A stretch of DNA of 64,000 nt. It comes from Azoarcus sp. Aa7. Lineage in GTDB: Bacteria; Pseudomonadota; Gammaproteobacteria; Burkholderiales; Rhodocyclaceae. Positions 29,582-38,562 of the stretch are shown in pieces. Position numbers and translations under genes: made by a program. The first letter of the stretch is position 1, and every line of letters begins with the position of its first letter. The notes beneath the pieces are model-generated. The model saw only the letters and a program-made list of their open reading frames with translations. It did not search any database and was not told where the DNA came from. Location of the stretch: the NCBI RefSeq assembly GCF_014822185.1, contig NZ_QVLR01000060.1, forward strand, positions 1 through 64,000, read 5' to 3'.

Positions 29582-29833
29582 ATGACCGAAAAATTCCCGG
29601 AACTGCGCGCGAACGTGATCGCGATCCTGCGCAGCATCGCGCCCGAGGTCGAGGCGGACGAGCTGCGCGACGACCGCCCGCTGCGCCAGCAGGTCGACCT
29701 CGATTCGATGGACTGGCTCAATTTCCTGATCGGGATCAGCGAGCAGCTGAAGGTGAGCATCCCCGAGGCGGACTACGGCCGCCTCGTGACGCTGGCGAAC
29801 CTGCTCGACTACCTGCGCGCGAAGCTCGGCTAG
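29582..29833 (+). CDS. Acyl carrier protein
   Basis: An 83-residue free-standing carrier protein. The phosphopantetheine attachment motif is VDLDSMDWLNFL, with Ser about 41. The remainder is a four-helix acidic domain with a short positively charged end. A ribosome binding site (AGGGGAAG) precedes the ATG. It follows the E2 gene after a palindromic element. It is not the housekeeping AcpP (which has DSLD and different surroundings). Carriers beside E1/E2 genes suggest acyl transfer from the dehydrogenase or ligase to a carrier; this is inference. Confidence 0.85.
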   Translation: MTEKFPELRANVIAILRSIAPEVEADELRDDRPLRQQVDLDSMDWLNFLIGISEQLKVSIPEADYGRLVTLANLLDYLRAKLG

Positions 29834-29846
29834 TGCCGCCAGGCGT

Positions 29847-30668
29847 TCAGGCGCCCGGCTGCTGCATGATCATCACCTGTGCCGGCATCGGCGTGGGGAA
29901 GCCGGCGGCAGCGAGGGTTTCGCGGATCACGCGGTTGCCGTCGAAATAGACCTGCCAGTAGTGGTCGTTGTGGCAGAAGGGGCGCACCGCGAGCACCGGG
30001 CCGACGAGGTTGAATTCGAGGATGTCGACCTCCGGCGCAGGGTTTGCGAGCACGTTCGGCACCGCGAGCAGTTTTTCGCGCAGCAGCTGCATCGCGGTGA
30101 GGTGGTCCGCGCTACCGGCGAGTTGGCACTTCAGCTCGACGCGGCGGTAGGGGTTGGCGGTGAAATTCTGGATCGTGTCGCCGAACACCTTGCCGTTGCC
30201 GACCAGGGTCATGACGTTGTCGGGGGTGTTGATCGCCGTCGCGAACAGGCCGATCTCCTTCACGGTGCCGGTGACGCCGGCCGCGCTGATGAAGTCGCCG
30301 ACCTTGAACGGGCGCAACACCACGACGAAGATGCCCGCCGCGAGGTTGCCGAGCAGGCCGCCCCAAGCGGCGCCGATCGCGACGCCGATACCGGCGACGA
30401 GGGCGGCGAAGGTGGTGGTCTGCACGCCGAAGTAACCAAGGATGGCGACGACCAGGATGATGTTCAGGGTCACCGAGAGGAAGCTGCCGACGTAGCGCAT
30501 CAGCGTCGGGTCGACCTTCTGGCGTTCCATCGCCTGCTGCAGCAGGCGCCCGGCGAGTCCGATCAGCCAGCGGCCGACGATCCAGAAGATGATCGCCGCG
30601 ACCACCTTCACCCCGATGTCGGTTGCGTAGGTCATGGCCAGTTGGCTGAATGTGTCTATCTGTTCCAT
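29847..30668 (-). CDS. Small-conductance mechanosensitive channel (MscS)
   Basis: A 273-residue MscS-type channel that opens on hypo-osmotic shock. Three transmembrane segments occupy about residues 15-130. The pore helix is glycine/alanine rich (GAAWGGLLGNLAAGIFVVVL) and followed by the family motif RPFKVGDFI, then the beta domain and cytoplasmic alpha/beta domain. The start MEQIDTFSQL is chosen because GGAG lies eight bases upstream; an upstream ATG at 30743 would add 25 unlikely residues. It converges on the acyl carrier gene, 13 bases away. Confidence 0.92.
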   Translation of the reverse strand: MEQIDTFSQLAMTYATDIGVKVVAAIIFWIVGRWLIGLAGRLLQQAMERQKVDPTLMRYVGSFLSVTLNIILVVAILGYFGVQTTTFAALVAGIGVAIGAAWGGLLGNLAAGIFVVVLRPFKVGDFISAAGVTGTVKEIGLFATAINTPDNVMTLVGNGKVFGDTIQNFTANPYRRVELKCQLAGSADHLTAMQLLREKLLAVPNVLANPAPEVDILEFNLVGPVLAVRPFCHNDHYWQVYFDGNRVIRETLAAAGFPTPMPAQVMIMQQPGA

Positions 30669-30984
30669 GGCATTGCTCCAGGTCGGGTGAAGGGATGCGG
30701 AGTCGAGTGTTGGAAGGCAGGTGACGTCAGTCGCGTCATGCAATAAGGCTAGACCGTAAATATTGCAAATGCACGGTCATTGGTCATGAACCGTGTGTCC
30801 TGCTGTCGATCCGACGACGTCATGGGACGGGTGCATGGCCGGCGATGCGTTGCGGTGAACGCGGGCGGGGAAAGCGCGAGGAGTGCAGACATGACGCCGG
30901 CCCGAGCCGGGCGATTGCTCGCCCGGGACGGGCCGGCGTTGCGGGGGGAGGTCTTCGTGGGGGGAAGTCTTCGCGGGAGAAACC
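30669..30984. other. Intergenic region between hsp20 and mscS
   Basis: About 316 bases without a gene. It contains the strong hairpin at 30894-30939 and, nearer the channel gene, an AT-rich patch (GTAAATATTGCAAATG around 30754-30770) that could hold the mscS promoter on the minus strand. Nothing else was recognised. Confidence 0.5.
30894..30939 (-). terminator. Strong GC-rich stem-loop after hsp20 pair
   Basis: ACGCCGGCCCG (30894-30904) pairs with CGGGCCGGCGT (30929-30939), and an inner GGGCGA/TCGCCC pair around a four-base loop extends the stem. There is no T-run, so it may work as a rho-dependent or mRNA-stabilising element. It lies 46 bases beyond the downstream hsp20 stop. Confidence 0.6.
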
Positions 30985-31365
30985 TTACATCACGGCGATT
31001 TCGATCCGGCGCGGCTGCGCGTGTTCGGCCTTCGGAATGCGCAGTTTCAGCACACCCTGGTTGAATTCGGCCGACACCTTGTTCGCATCGAGTTCTTTCG
31101 ACAGCGTGAACGCGCGGCGGTATCGCGGCAGGTTCACTTCGGCGTGGGACGATTCCATGCCCTCGGGCGCTGCGAGGCTGATCTCACCCTCGATCGTCAG
31201 CGTGTCGCCTTCGACCTGCAGGGTCAGCTTGTCCTTCGGTACGCCCGGCAGGTCGGCGTACAGCGTGATCCCGCCGGCATCCTCGATGACGTCGACGGGC
31301 GGCAGCAGTGCCATCTCGCTGGCCGGGGCTTCGGGTTTGCGGGTGACGTTGGTGTTGTCGCTCAT
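30985..31365 (-). CDS. Hsp20/alpha-crystallin small heat shock protein
   Basis: A 126-residue small heat shock protein that holds unfolding proteins as oligomers. The alpha-crystallin domain runs from about residue 22 (PPVDVIEDAGGITLYADLPG) to GVLKLRIPK, the conserved GVL motif. A short C-terminal extension ends QPRRIEIAVM and contains an I-x-I/V-type pair. AGGAGG sits eight bases before the ATG. It is second of two adjacent hsp20 genes (13-base gap). Confidence 0.93.
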   Translation of the reverse strand: MSDNTNVTRKPEAPASEMALLPPVDVIEDAGGITLYADLPGVPKDKLTLQVEGDTLTIEGEISLAAPEGMESSHAEVNLPRYRRAFTLSKELDANKVSAEFNQGVLKLRIPKAEHAQPRRIEIAVM

Positions 31366-31378
31366 GTCCGGTTCCTCC

Positions 31379-31819
31379 TCACTCGATGCTGATGCGGCGC
31401 GGCTGGGCGGCCTGCCGGCGCTGGACGCTGACGTGCAGCACGCCGTCGCGGTACTTCGCGCTCACGGCGTTGGGATCGGCATCGTCGGGCAGGGTCACGA
31501 CGCGGCGGAAACGTCCGGAGAAACGCTCGTCGATATGCACCGTGGCATTGGCTTCCTTCGGCGGCATCACGCTCGCGCGCTCGCCGGCGATCGTCAGCAC
31601 GCCCTTTTCGAGCTGCACGTCGATCGTCGCCGGGTCGATGCCGGGCGCAAACGCGTAGATCTCGATGGAATGCGGCGTGTTGCCGACGTTGATCGCGGGA
31701 AAGCCGCCGCGCGCGAGACCGCGGATGCTGGGGGAGAACTCGTACGACTGCTGCATCTCGCGCTGCAGGCGATCGAGCTCGGACAGCAGATCGCGGGGAA
31801 ACACTGATCGGTACAACAT
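31379..31819 (-). CDS. Hsp20/alpha-crystallin small heat shock protein
   Basis: A 146-residue small heat shock protein. The N-terminal arm (LYRSVFPRDLLSELDRLQRE) is family-like; the alpha-crystallin domain follows (HSIEIYAFAPGIDPATIDVQ to DGVLHVSVQRR), ending RISIE. Two adjacent ATG codons (31822 and 31819) follow AGGAGG; the second has better spacing. It is first of an hsp20 pair of different sequence, an arrangement often seen in heat- and solvent-tolerant proteobacteria, where two classes may form mixed oligomers. Confidence 0.92.
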   Translation of the reverse strand: MLYRSVFPRDLLSELDRLQREMQQSYEFSPSIRGLARGGFPAINVGNTPHSIEIYAFAPGIDPATIDVQLEKGVLTIAGERASVMPPKEANATVHIDERFSGRFRRVVTLPDDADPNAVSAKYRDGVLHVSVQRRQAAQPRRISIE

Positions 31820-31966
31820 CATGATCCTCCTTCGGGCAGGGACGGGTGTCCGCTCGCAACACCCATGTCTGCGGATATAGAGGCGGTCGGCAGGACTTCA
31901 AGTCCACATGCCGCAACGCCTATGCCGAAGGAAGCGAGGAGCCGCGGCGCGGCTCCCGGGGGAGGC

Positions 31967-32536
31967 TCAGGCGAAGTTGCCGAGCGCCTCGACCGAGCCG
32001 TCGAGCGCCATCAGCAGGGTCTCGATCCCGAGGCCGGGATGCTTGTCCTTGATGGCGGCGGCGAGGCGTTCGAGGTGGTCGCGATGCACCGCGGCTTCGC
32101 GCATCGGATCCGGTGCCAGGTCCTCGCCCAGGATCGCCTTGTAGGCGCCGCAGTCGCGGTGGTCCATGACGACGACTTTCTTCACGTCATGGAGCTGGAT
32201 CGCGACGGCGAGGTGGTCCCAGAAGGTGCGGTTCCAGGCCGGGTATTTGTCGGTCAGCGCGCCGAGCGAGGCGCCGGCGAGCACGATGTGGTCGTACTTG
32301 TGCGTCAGGCCGCGGGCCGCCATGTAGTGCTCGACGCTGTCCATGAGGCGGAAGTCCATGCAGGTGAGCAGCAGGATGTCGGTGTGGCCTCCGGCGAGCG
32401 CAGGGCGGCTCTGCGAGACAGTGCCGAGCAGGGCGACACCGGCGGCGAGCGTGGCGCGCGTGAGGAAGTTGCGGCGGGCGCCGGAGTGATTTTCGCCGGC
32501 GGCGTGGTTGCAGTTGCAGTGGTCGTGAGTGTTCAT
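31967..32536 (-). CDS. Tat-exported beta-carbonic-anhydrase-like protein
   Basis: A 189-residue protein. The N-terminus is rich in His and Cys (HDHCNCNH at residues 4-11). A twin-arginine signal follows (RRNFLTRATLAAGVALLG to ALAGG), so the protein should be exported folded. The body resembles beta-carbonic anhydrases: CMDFR (zinc Cys and the Asp-Arg dyad) and a later HRDCGAY (zinc His and Cys). The active site thus looks complete, though the protein is short. It may hydrate CO2 in the periplasm or bind another metal. It sits between the hsp20 pair and the CHAT gene. Confidence 0.75.
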   Translation of the reverse strand: MNTHDHCNCNHAAGENHSGARRNFLTRATLAAGVALLGTVSQSRPALAGGHTDILLLTCMDFRLMDSVEHYMAARGLTHKYDHIVLAGASLGALTDKYPAWNRTFWDHLAVAIQLHDVKKVVVMDHRDCGAYKAILGEDLAPDPMREAAVHRDHLERLAAAIKDKHPGLGIETLLMALDGSVEALGNFA

Positions 32537-32670
32537 TGTTCGATGTTCTTTTGATGGAGTTCGGATGGAGGTGAGCGGGATGGTATACCTCCGCAAACTT
32601 TCGAGATATTCATTAAGAATATTTAATCCGCACTGTGGAATATCGACAATCCCTTGATGCAAAAGGCTTG

Positions 32671-35600
32671 TTATGGATTCTTCTTGATGCCTTTGGAATG
32701 TTTTGCGCGCCCTGGTGCTGGCGCTGGTGCCGGCGCCGGCGGCGGCAGTCCGGGGCAGTCCTGCTGGCCGAGGCTGCGCGCGAGTTCGCCGAGCACCCGG
32801 GCATGCGCCGCGTCGCCGGGGCGGCCGCGCAGGGCGGCCAGGCGCGCGAGCAGGCAGATCTGCTTCACGACGGAGTCGAACTTGCGCGCGCTGCGCGGCA
32901 CGTTGCCGATCGCCTCTTCGTAGACGCGGGCGAGCTTCGGGCCGTCGTCGGCACCGATTCCCGCGAGGAGCCGTGCGGCGAGTTCGGCGTCCGCCGGTTT
33001 CACCGCGTCGAAGAAGTCGCCGCTGCGCGCGAACAGCGCGCGCGCCGCCTGGGCGCACATGGCCGCCTGTTCGGTCGCGCGCTTGCGCCCGGCTGCGGCG
33101 TCGGTTTCGAGGAGCAGCCAGTCGAGTTGCAGGCGGTTGATCATCAGATAGGGATCGAAGCCCGTATCGCCCGGGGTGCCCTCGGCGCCGGCGTAGGCTT
33201 CGCGGGCGCGCGCCAGCGCCGCGCGGACGCTCGGCCAGTCGCCGTCCTTCGCGGCGAGCACGGCCGCCTCGCGCTTGAGGGCGCTGCCGAGCAGGGCGCG
33301 GCGTTCGGCGTTCGACGGCATGGGGGCCGTGCCGGGCGGCATCGGCTTTGCCAGCGCGATGAGGCTGTCGAGGCGCGCGATGGCGGATTCGATCAGGGTC
33401 GTATCGCCCCGCGTCTCGCCCATGCGGGCTTCGAGGTTGGCGAGCTGCTCGATGATGCGCACGGGCACGCGTCCGCTGCGGTCCTCGCCGGCGAGCGCGA
33501 GGCAATAGGCGGTGCAGGCGCGTTCGAAGCCTTCGGTGCCGAGTTCCGCATAGGTCGCGCCGATGGCGGCCTGTACCTCGGGCAAGTTCTTCCAGGTGGC
33601 CGGGACATGAGCAAGGACGGCCGCGATGTGGCGCTCGACCTCGGCGACGCGGCGCGACCGGTGCGACAGGTCGATGCGCAGGCGCGCGAAGGTGTCCACG
33701 AGGTCGACGGGCGAGACGATGTCGGTCGGGACCCGCGTCGTGCCGTCGTCGTCCGGGGCTTCGAGCATGTAGTGCGGATCGCCGTAGGCCTGGTAGGCGC
33801 CCCAGGTGTTGTACTGGGGAAACTGCTCCCATGCGTTCCTGCGCGCGGTGAACACGGCGGGGCCGAAGGGTTTTCCGTCGCGCACGAAGCTCTCGAAGAA
33901 GCTCGTCGCGAAGAGGCGGGCGGCCTCGTCATTGACCTGCCAGCCGGCCGCGACGACGCAGCGCACGCCGATCTCGATCAGTTCGCGCGCGATGCTGTAG
34001 GCGAGGCGGTTGGCCATGTCAGGGGCGACCGACATCGCGCCGAGGTGGCAGCAGTTGAGGAACACGAGCTCGGGCACGACCTCCAGCTGCGACACCTCGG
34101 CGGCGGTGAGCAGCATGCCGTCGGACAGGACGACGCCGGTGCGCTGCGTGCCGTCGCGCGCCGTGGCCTCGAACACGCCGTGGGCGGAGACGACGAGCAC
34201 CTTGCACGGCTGGCGGAAGAGGCGCGCGAACACGTCGAGCGCCTCGAGGCCTTCGCCGTAGCCGACTTCGTAGCCGCACTCGCCCAGCAGGTCGCGGATC
34301 GCCGCACCTTCGGCCGCCGCGCCGGGCAGGTCGGGCAGATGGTCGTCCTGCGGCGCGGGCAGCGGTCGCGACGGATCGCCGAACTGGCCGTAATAGCCGT
34401 GGGTGGAGGGGTTGGCGATCACGCACGCGAGCTTGCGCGTGATGCTGAGCGGGTTGCGGCGGAAGCGCCCGGAGGCGAACTGGCGCACGATCGCCGTCTT
34501 GAGCGCCATCGGCTGCTCGTCGGCCTGCAGCATTTCCCACGGCAGGTTCGCGGTGTAGCCGTCGACGACCAGGACGAGCTGTTCGACTTCGCGCGCGGCC
34601 GCCTTGAAGTCCAGCGGCACCATCAGCTGGAACAGCGTGCGCGACAGGTCGGCGTTGTAGTGGTCCTGGGTGATCGCGTTACGCACCAGCGCCTCGATGA
34701 GTCCGGGCTGGCGCTGGTGCACAACGCTTTCGGCGCGCGCGCGTTCGGACAGCATGACGTACTTCAGCCGTGCGGCGATCGCACGGCTGCTACCCGCCGG
34801 AGCCTGTGCGCCACCGTCCGCGGGGCCGTCGTCCGCGGTGACGAGCATGCGCGGCCAGTAGCCGAAGGGGGCGAACACCGACAGGCGCGGGCGGGCGCCT
34901 TCGCCCTCGTTGAGCTGCTCGGCGACTTCGATGCGCGACTCCAGGCGGCGCAGGTCGCCGGCCATGCGCACGGGCAGCTGGCGCACCGCGCGCGCGGCGC
35001 TGATCGCGGTGTCCATGAACAGTTCGATGAATTCGAGGCGCGCGACCCTCAGCCGCGTGAGCGGCATCGCCTCGGCGAACTGGCGGTTGGCGGCGAGCAC
35101 GCCGCGCACGATGGATTCGATGGAGTCGTCGACGCTGATATGGGCGGTGGAGTTGTAGCCGATCAGCAGGCTCGCGAGCGTGAGTTCGCCCGCCCCCTCG
35201 CCCTCGCCCGCGCCCTCGGTGCCCTGGCGGTCTTGCGAATGGAGCAGGTAGCGCAGTACGCCGGAACGCACGGTCTCGACGATGTCGGCGGTGGAGAGCT
35301 CGCCGAAGCGCCCCAGGCCGACGATCACGGCGCCGCGCCCGGTGCCGCGCAGGCGGTCTTCCCGGCTGCGCGCCTGCAGCACGACGGCCGCCGAGCCGAT
35401 TTCGCCCGCATACACGCCGAGCCGTTCGCGCTGACGCAGGGCGCCGTCGACCAGTGCGTCGTTGATCGCGGCCTCGGCGCCGGCGATCCCGTCGCCCAGG
35501 TAGTGTCCGCACAGGATGGGCTGGCGCGCGAAGCGCAGATCCATCGCGCTGACCGAGACCTGCAGCGGATGGATCGCGGACACCGGCCGGCGGCGGCGCG

Positions 35601-38496
35601 GACGGGTGCCGACGAGGCTGCAGACGAGTTCCTCCTCGGTCGGCAGCACGGGCGGCGGGGCGTCGTAGCTGGCGGTCGGGGCGGCGGCGCCGCGTGCGGC
35701 GGGCAGGCGGCCGAGACGGCTCGTGGCGCCGGTCTGCAACAGGTCCGCGACGGCGGGGAAGTATTCCTCGGTGCCGGTCAGCGCGCCGTGGTCGACCGGC
35801 ATGTACCAGTATTGCTCGGCCGGCAGGTTCGCGAGCCGTCCGGACGCCCAGCTCACCGAGCCGTCGCCCTGCGGGGTGCCGATCATCTTGATCTGGTCGC
35901 CTTCGGTCGTGGTGCCGCAGGGCGTGTTTTCGGCCTGGCCGAAGACGTAGGTCACGCGTTCGACGGGCTGCGGCGCGTCGTTGGTCGCGAGCGGCCCCTC
36001 CCACAGTCCGCGGGCAGCGGCGAGCGTGGCGTCGCCGGGTTGTCCGGCGATGCCGTCGCCGAACCAGCGGTCGCGGTTGGCCTTGGCGGCGACCGGCCAG
36101 ATGGGCGCGCGCAGCCAGTCGTCGTACCGTGTCGGTCCGGCGTCGACGAAACCGGGGCGCGGCAGCAGCTGCATCGCGCCGGGGAAGCCCGCGACGATGT
36201 CGAGCACCCCCTGCATGCCGTGGCCGAGATCCATGCGCGCGAGCTGGCGCATCGTGCCGGATTTGCCGAGCAGGGTCTCGACCATCAGGTGCGAGCCGTT
36301 GTTGGGCGTGCCCAGCATCACCAGCCGGCCGCCGGGGCGGCGCACGACTTCCGCCCACAGGTCGGGCCGTGTCGCGATCATCGTGCGGCACACGAGGCCA
36401 CCCATGCTGTGTGCGAGCAGGCGCACGGGCTGGTTCGGATGCGTCTTCAGCGCCTGGTCGAGCGTCTTGGCGAGGCGCTCGGCTGCGCCGTCCGGAGCGT
36501 GGACGGGTTTGCGCCAGTCGTAGGGGAAGCGGATGACGGTGTGCGTGCTTTCGAGATGCTCGGCGAGGTCGCCGTAGAACATGTCGAAGAGGGCTTCCTC
36601 GCGCACGTCGGCCTTGTCCATCGCGACCTTCGCGAGGCCGCCGGTCGCGAGGTCGAGGAAGTCGAACCACACGCGGTCGCCGTCGCCCGGCTTGCGTCCG
36701 TCCTTGCGCACCTCGAGGTGCGAACCCATCATGCCCGGCAGGAAGATCACGACCGGGCGACTGTCCGGGCGCGGCGCCTCGCGCAGGGCGGCCCGGCTGG
36801 CGTCGCGTTCGCGCGCCTCGGCGGCGCCGGGTTCGCGGCGGCGGGCGATGGCGCTGAAGGTGGGCAGGGCGGCCGGGTCGTTGCTCGTGAGCCAGTCGCG
36901 CAGCGCGGTGCGGGTATGGCGGTTGGCGAAGTAGCTGAAGTGATTGACCGACGCGCCCTGGTCGAAGAGGTAGCGCGCGTCGTTGCGCATCGCGAGGCCG
37001 GCGTACATCGAGTCGGTGTCGACGACGAGGTCGTTGTCGTGGCGGTCGAACAGCATCCAGTCGGTGAACATCACGCCGAGGCGCTTGAGCACGCTGGTTT
37101 CCTGGATGTCGCCGCTGATGACGGCCATCGCGATGCCCTGCTTGCGCTGCGCGGTCGCGAGCAGCGTGCCCATCGGCGCGTCGGTGAGCATCGCCTCGAT
37201 GCCGGGGACCAGACGCGCATCGACGCGCTTGTCGGCGATCTCCAGCACGATGCGCTTGAACGCGGACAGCACCGCGCCGCCGGCCGGGCCGGTCACGGCG
37301 CCGACGAGCCGGGCGGTGAGGCTCAGCAGCCCGGACAGGAACAGGTCGAGGTTGTCGGAGAGCAGCGTCGTGCCGCGCGCGGGGCAGGCGACGCGCACGT
37401 AGCGTTCGATGCGGAAGTTCTTGTCCGCGAGCTCCTGGCGCAGCGCGCGCAGCGTGTCCTGCTCGCGCGCGGTGACGAGGTCGCGCAGGCGCTTTTCGCG
37501 CTCGGATTCGCCCGCGTTGGGGGGCGTGGCGTGGCGGTAGGTGGCGATGGCGTCGTCGCTCAGGCCCGCGAGGCACAGCAGGTCGCCGACGAGGCCGCCG
37601 CGCGAATGCGTGACGACCGACAGGCGGGCGCCGGCGGGCAGGGTGCGTGCGAGCTGCAGCGCGTTGTCGATCGGGCTTTCCGAGAAGGTGCGGTGCTCGA
37701 AGCCGAAGATGCGCTCGCCGAAACGGCGTGCGAGTGGTTCCCAGTCCGCGGCGGCGCTGCCCGAGCGCAGATCCTTGAAGCTGCCCAGCGTGTGCGAGGC
37801 CGTGCCGTGGATGAAGAGCAGCGTCGGCGCGTCGCCGATCGCGGCGAGGCGCGGGTCGTTGGCCGCGCAGCGGTCGGCGCCGGCGAGGCCGCTGCCGTCG
37901 CGCCACTGGTAGAGCCCCGGTTCGCCCGCGAGGCGGCTTTCGATCGCCCACATCAGCGCCTTGGTGCCGAGCCACGACGCACCGGGCGCGGCGAGATCCT
38001 CGCTGCGCTCGCCCAGCCAGTCCTGCAGCCATTCCAGCGCCTTGTCGCGCGCCGCGTCGGCGATGGCGTCGTGCCCCAGCGTGAGGACCGACACGCCCGA
38101 CCACAGCCAGTCGGGAATGCCGCGCGCCGCCGCGTCCGGGTCGCGCAGAGCGGCGAAGTCGATCGAGCCGTCGGCACGGATTGCTTCCGGGCGCACGCGC
38201 GCGAGGTCTTCCTTGAGCTTGTCGGCGCGCATGAAGACGGTGGTGCCGTCGCCCGCCTCCAGTGCGAGCAGGCTGTCGTCGCGCAGGCGCGCGTCGGTCG
38301 CCGCAGCCGCGTCGCGCCCGGGCGCGGTCAGGGCATAAGCGGCCTGCACCGCGACCACGCCGTCGAGGAAGGGATCGGGCGCAGCAGTGCCGGCCGCGCG
38401 CGTGCCGGCCTTCAGCGCGGCGGGCAGGGTGTCGGCCTCGCGCGGCACCCCCGGCAGGTGGAAGACGAGCTCACTCGGTTTGCGCGGTGCCGGCAT
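32671..38496 (-). CDS. Giant CHAT-domain protein with two alpha/beta-hydrolase domains
   Basis: A 1941-residue protein with no signal peptide. Residues about 222-530 form an alpha/beta hydrolase (LLFIHGTASHTLGSF; elbow THSRGG with Ser298). Residues about 580-870 form a second, LCAT-like hydrolase (VVIFLPGMMGSHLE; elbow AHSMGG, Ser697). An alpha/beta region of unknown type follows (about 900-1290), then a CHAT caspase-like domain (about 1300-1560) with catalytic His1439 in VVSAHG and Cys1483 in FLNCCHLG. The last 350 residues are helical and TPR-like, with a proline/alanine tail. Its gene lies 66 bases after the metacaspase gene. Family knowledge: CHAT domains are proteases in bacterial conflict and death systems. 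Inference: proteolysis and lipid or ester hydrolysis in one effector. Confidence 0.85.
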   Translation of the reverse strand: MPAPRKPSELVFHLPGVPREADTLPAALKAGTRAAGTAAPDPFLDGVVAVQAAYALTAPGRDAAAATDARLRDDSLLALEAGDGTTVFMRADKLKEDLARVRPEAIRADGSIDFAALRDPDAAARGIPDWLWSGVSVLTLGHDAIADAARDKALEWLQDWLGERSEDLAAPGASWLGTKALMWAIESRLAGEPGLYQWRDGSGLAGADRCAANDPRLAAIGDAPTLLFIHGTASHTLGSFKDLRSGSAAADWEPLARRFGERIFGFEHRTFSESPIDNALQLARTLPAGARLSVVTHSRGGLVGDLLCLAGLSDDAIATYRHATPPNAGESEREKRLRDLVTAREQDTLRALRQELADKNFRIERYVRVACPARGTTLLSDNLDLFLSGLLSLTARLVGAVTGPAGGAVLSAFKRIVLEIADKRVDARLVPGIEAMLTDAPMGTLLATAQRKQGIAMAVISGDIQETSVLKRLGVMFTDWMLFDRHDNDLVVDTDSMYAGLAMRNDARYLFDQGASVNHFSYFANRHTRTALRDWLTSNDPAALPTFSAIARRREPGAAEARERDASRAALREAPRPDSRPVVIFLPGMMGSHLEVRKDGRKPGDGDRVWFDFLDLATGGLAKVAMDKADVREEALFDMFYGDLAEHLESTHTVIRFPYDWRKPVHAPDGAAERLAKTLDQALKTHPNQPVRLLAHSMGGLVCRTMIATRPDLWAEVVRRPGGRLVMLGTPNNGSHLMVETLLGKSGTMRQLARMDLGHGMQGVLDIVAGFPGAMQLLPRPGFVDAGPTRYDDWLRAPIWPVAAKANRDRWFGDGIAGQPGDATLAAARGLWEGPLATNDAPQPVERVTYVFGQAENTPCGTTTEGDQIKMIGTPQGDGSVSWASGRLANLPAEQYWYMPVDHGALTGTEEYFPAVADLLQTGATSRLGRLPAARGAAAPTASYDAPPPVLPTEEELVCSLVGTRPRRRRPVSAIHPLQVSVSAMDLRFARQPILCGHYLGDGIAGAEAAINDALVDGALRQRERLGVYAGEIGSAAVVLQARSREDRLRGTGRGAVIVGLGRFGELSTADIVETVRSGVLRYLLHSQDRQGTEGAGEGEGAGELTLASLLIGYNSTAHISVDDSIESIVRGVLAANRQFAEAMPLTRLRVARLEFIELFMDTAISAARAVRQLPVRMAGDLRRLESRIEVAEQLNEGEGARPRLSVFAPFGYWPRMLVTADDGPADGGAQAPAGSSRAIAARLKYVMLSERARAESVVHQRQPGLIEALVRNAITQDHYNADLSRTLFQLMVPLDFKAAAREVEQLVLVVDGYTANLPWEMLQADEQPMALKTAIVRQFASGRFRRNPLSITRKLACVIANPSTHGYYGQFGDPSRPLPAPQDDHLPDLPGAAAEGAAIRDLLGECGYEVGYGEGLEALDVFARLFRQPCKVLVVSAHGVFEATARDGTQRTGVVLSDGMLLTAAEVSQLEVVPELVFLNCCHLGAMSVAPDMANRLAYSIARELIEIGVRCVVAAGWQVNDEAARLFATSFFESFVRDGKPFGPAVFTARRNAWEQFPQYNTWGAYQAYGDPHYMLEAPDDDGTTRVPTDIVSPVDLVDTFARLRIDLSHRSRRVAEVERHIAAVLAHVPATWKNLPEVQAAIGATYAELGTEGFERACTAYCLALAGEDRSGRVPVRIIEQLANLEARMGETRGDTTLIESAIARLDSLIALAKPMPPGTAPMPSNAERRALLGSALKREAAVLAAKDGDWPSVRAALARAREAYAGAEGTPGDTGFDPYLMINRLQLDWLLLETDAAAGRKRATEQAAMCAQAARALFARSGDFFDAVKPADAELAARLLAGIGADDGPKLARVYEEAIGNVPRSARKFDSVVKQICLLARLAALRGRPGDAAHARVLGELARSLGQQDCPGLPPPAPAPAPAPGRAKHSKGIKKNP

Positions 38497-38562
38497 CGGG
38501 GTCTCCTGCTGCGGTTCGGTTAGGGCCGTGCGCGCCGTCGCAGGACCGCGCGCCGGCGCGTG

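Noticed and set aside
32635-38523. A plus-strand open frame of 1962 codons antisense to the CHAT gene
   Set aside because: It mirrors the codon use of the CHAT gene, has no family features and its ends match the real gene; a compositional shadow.
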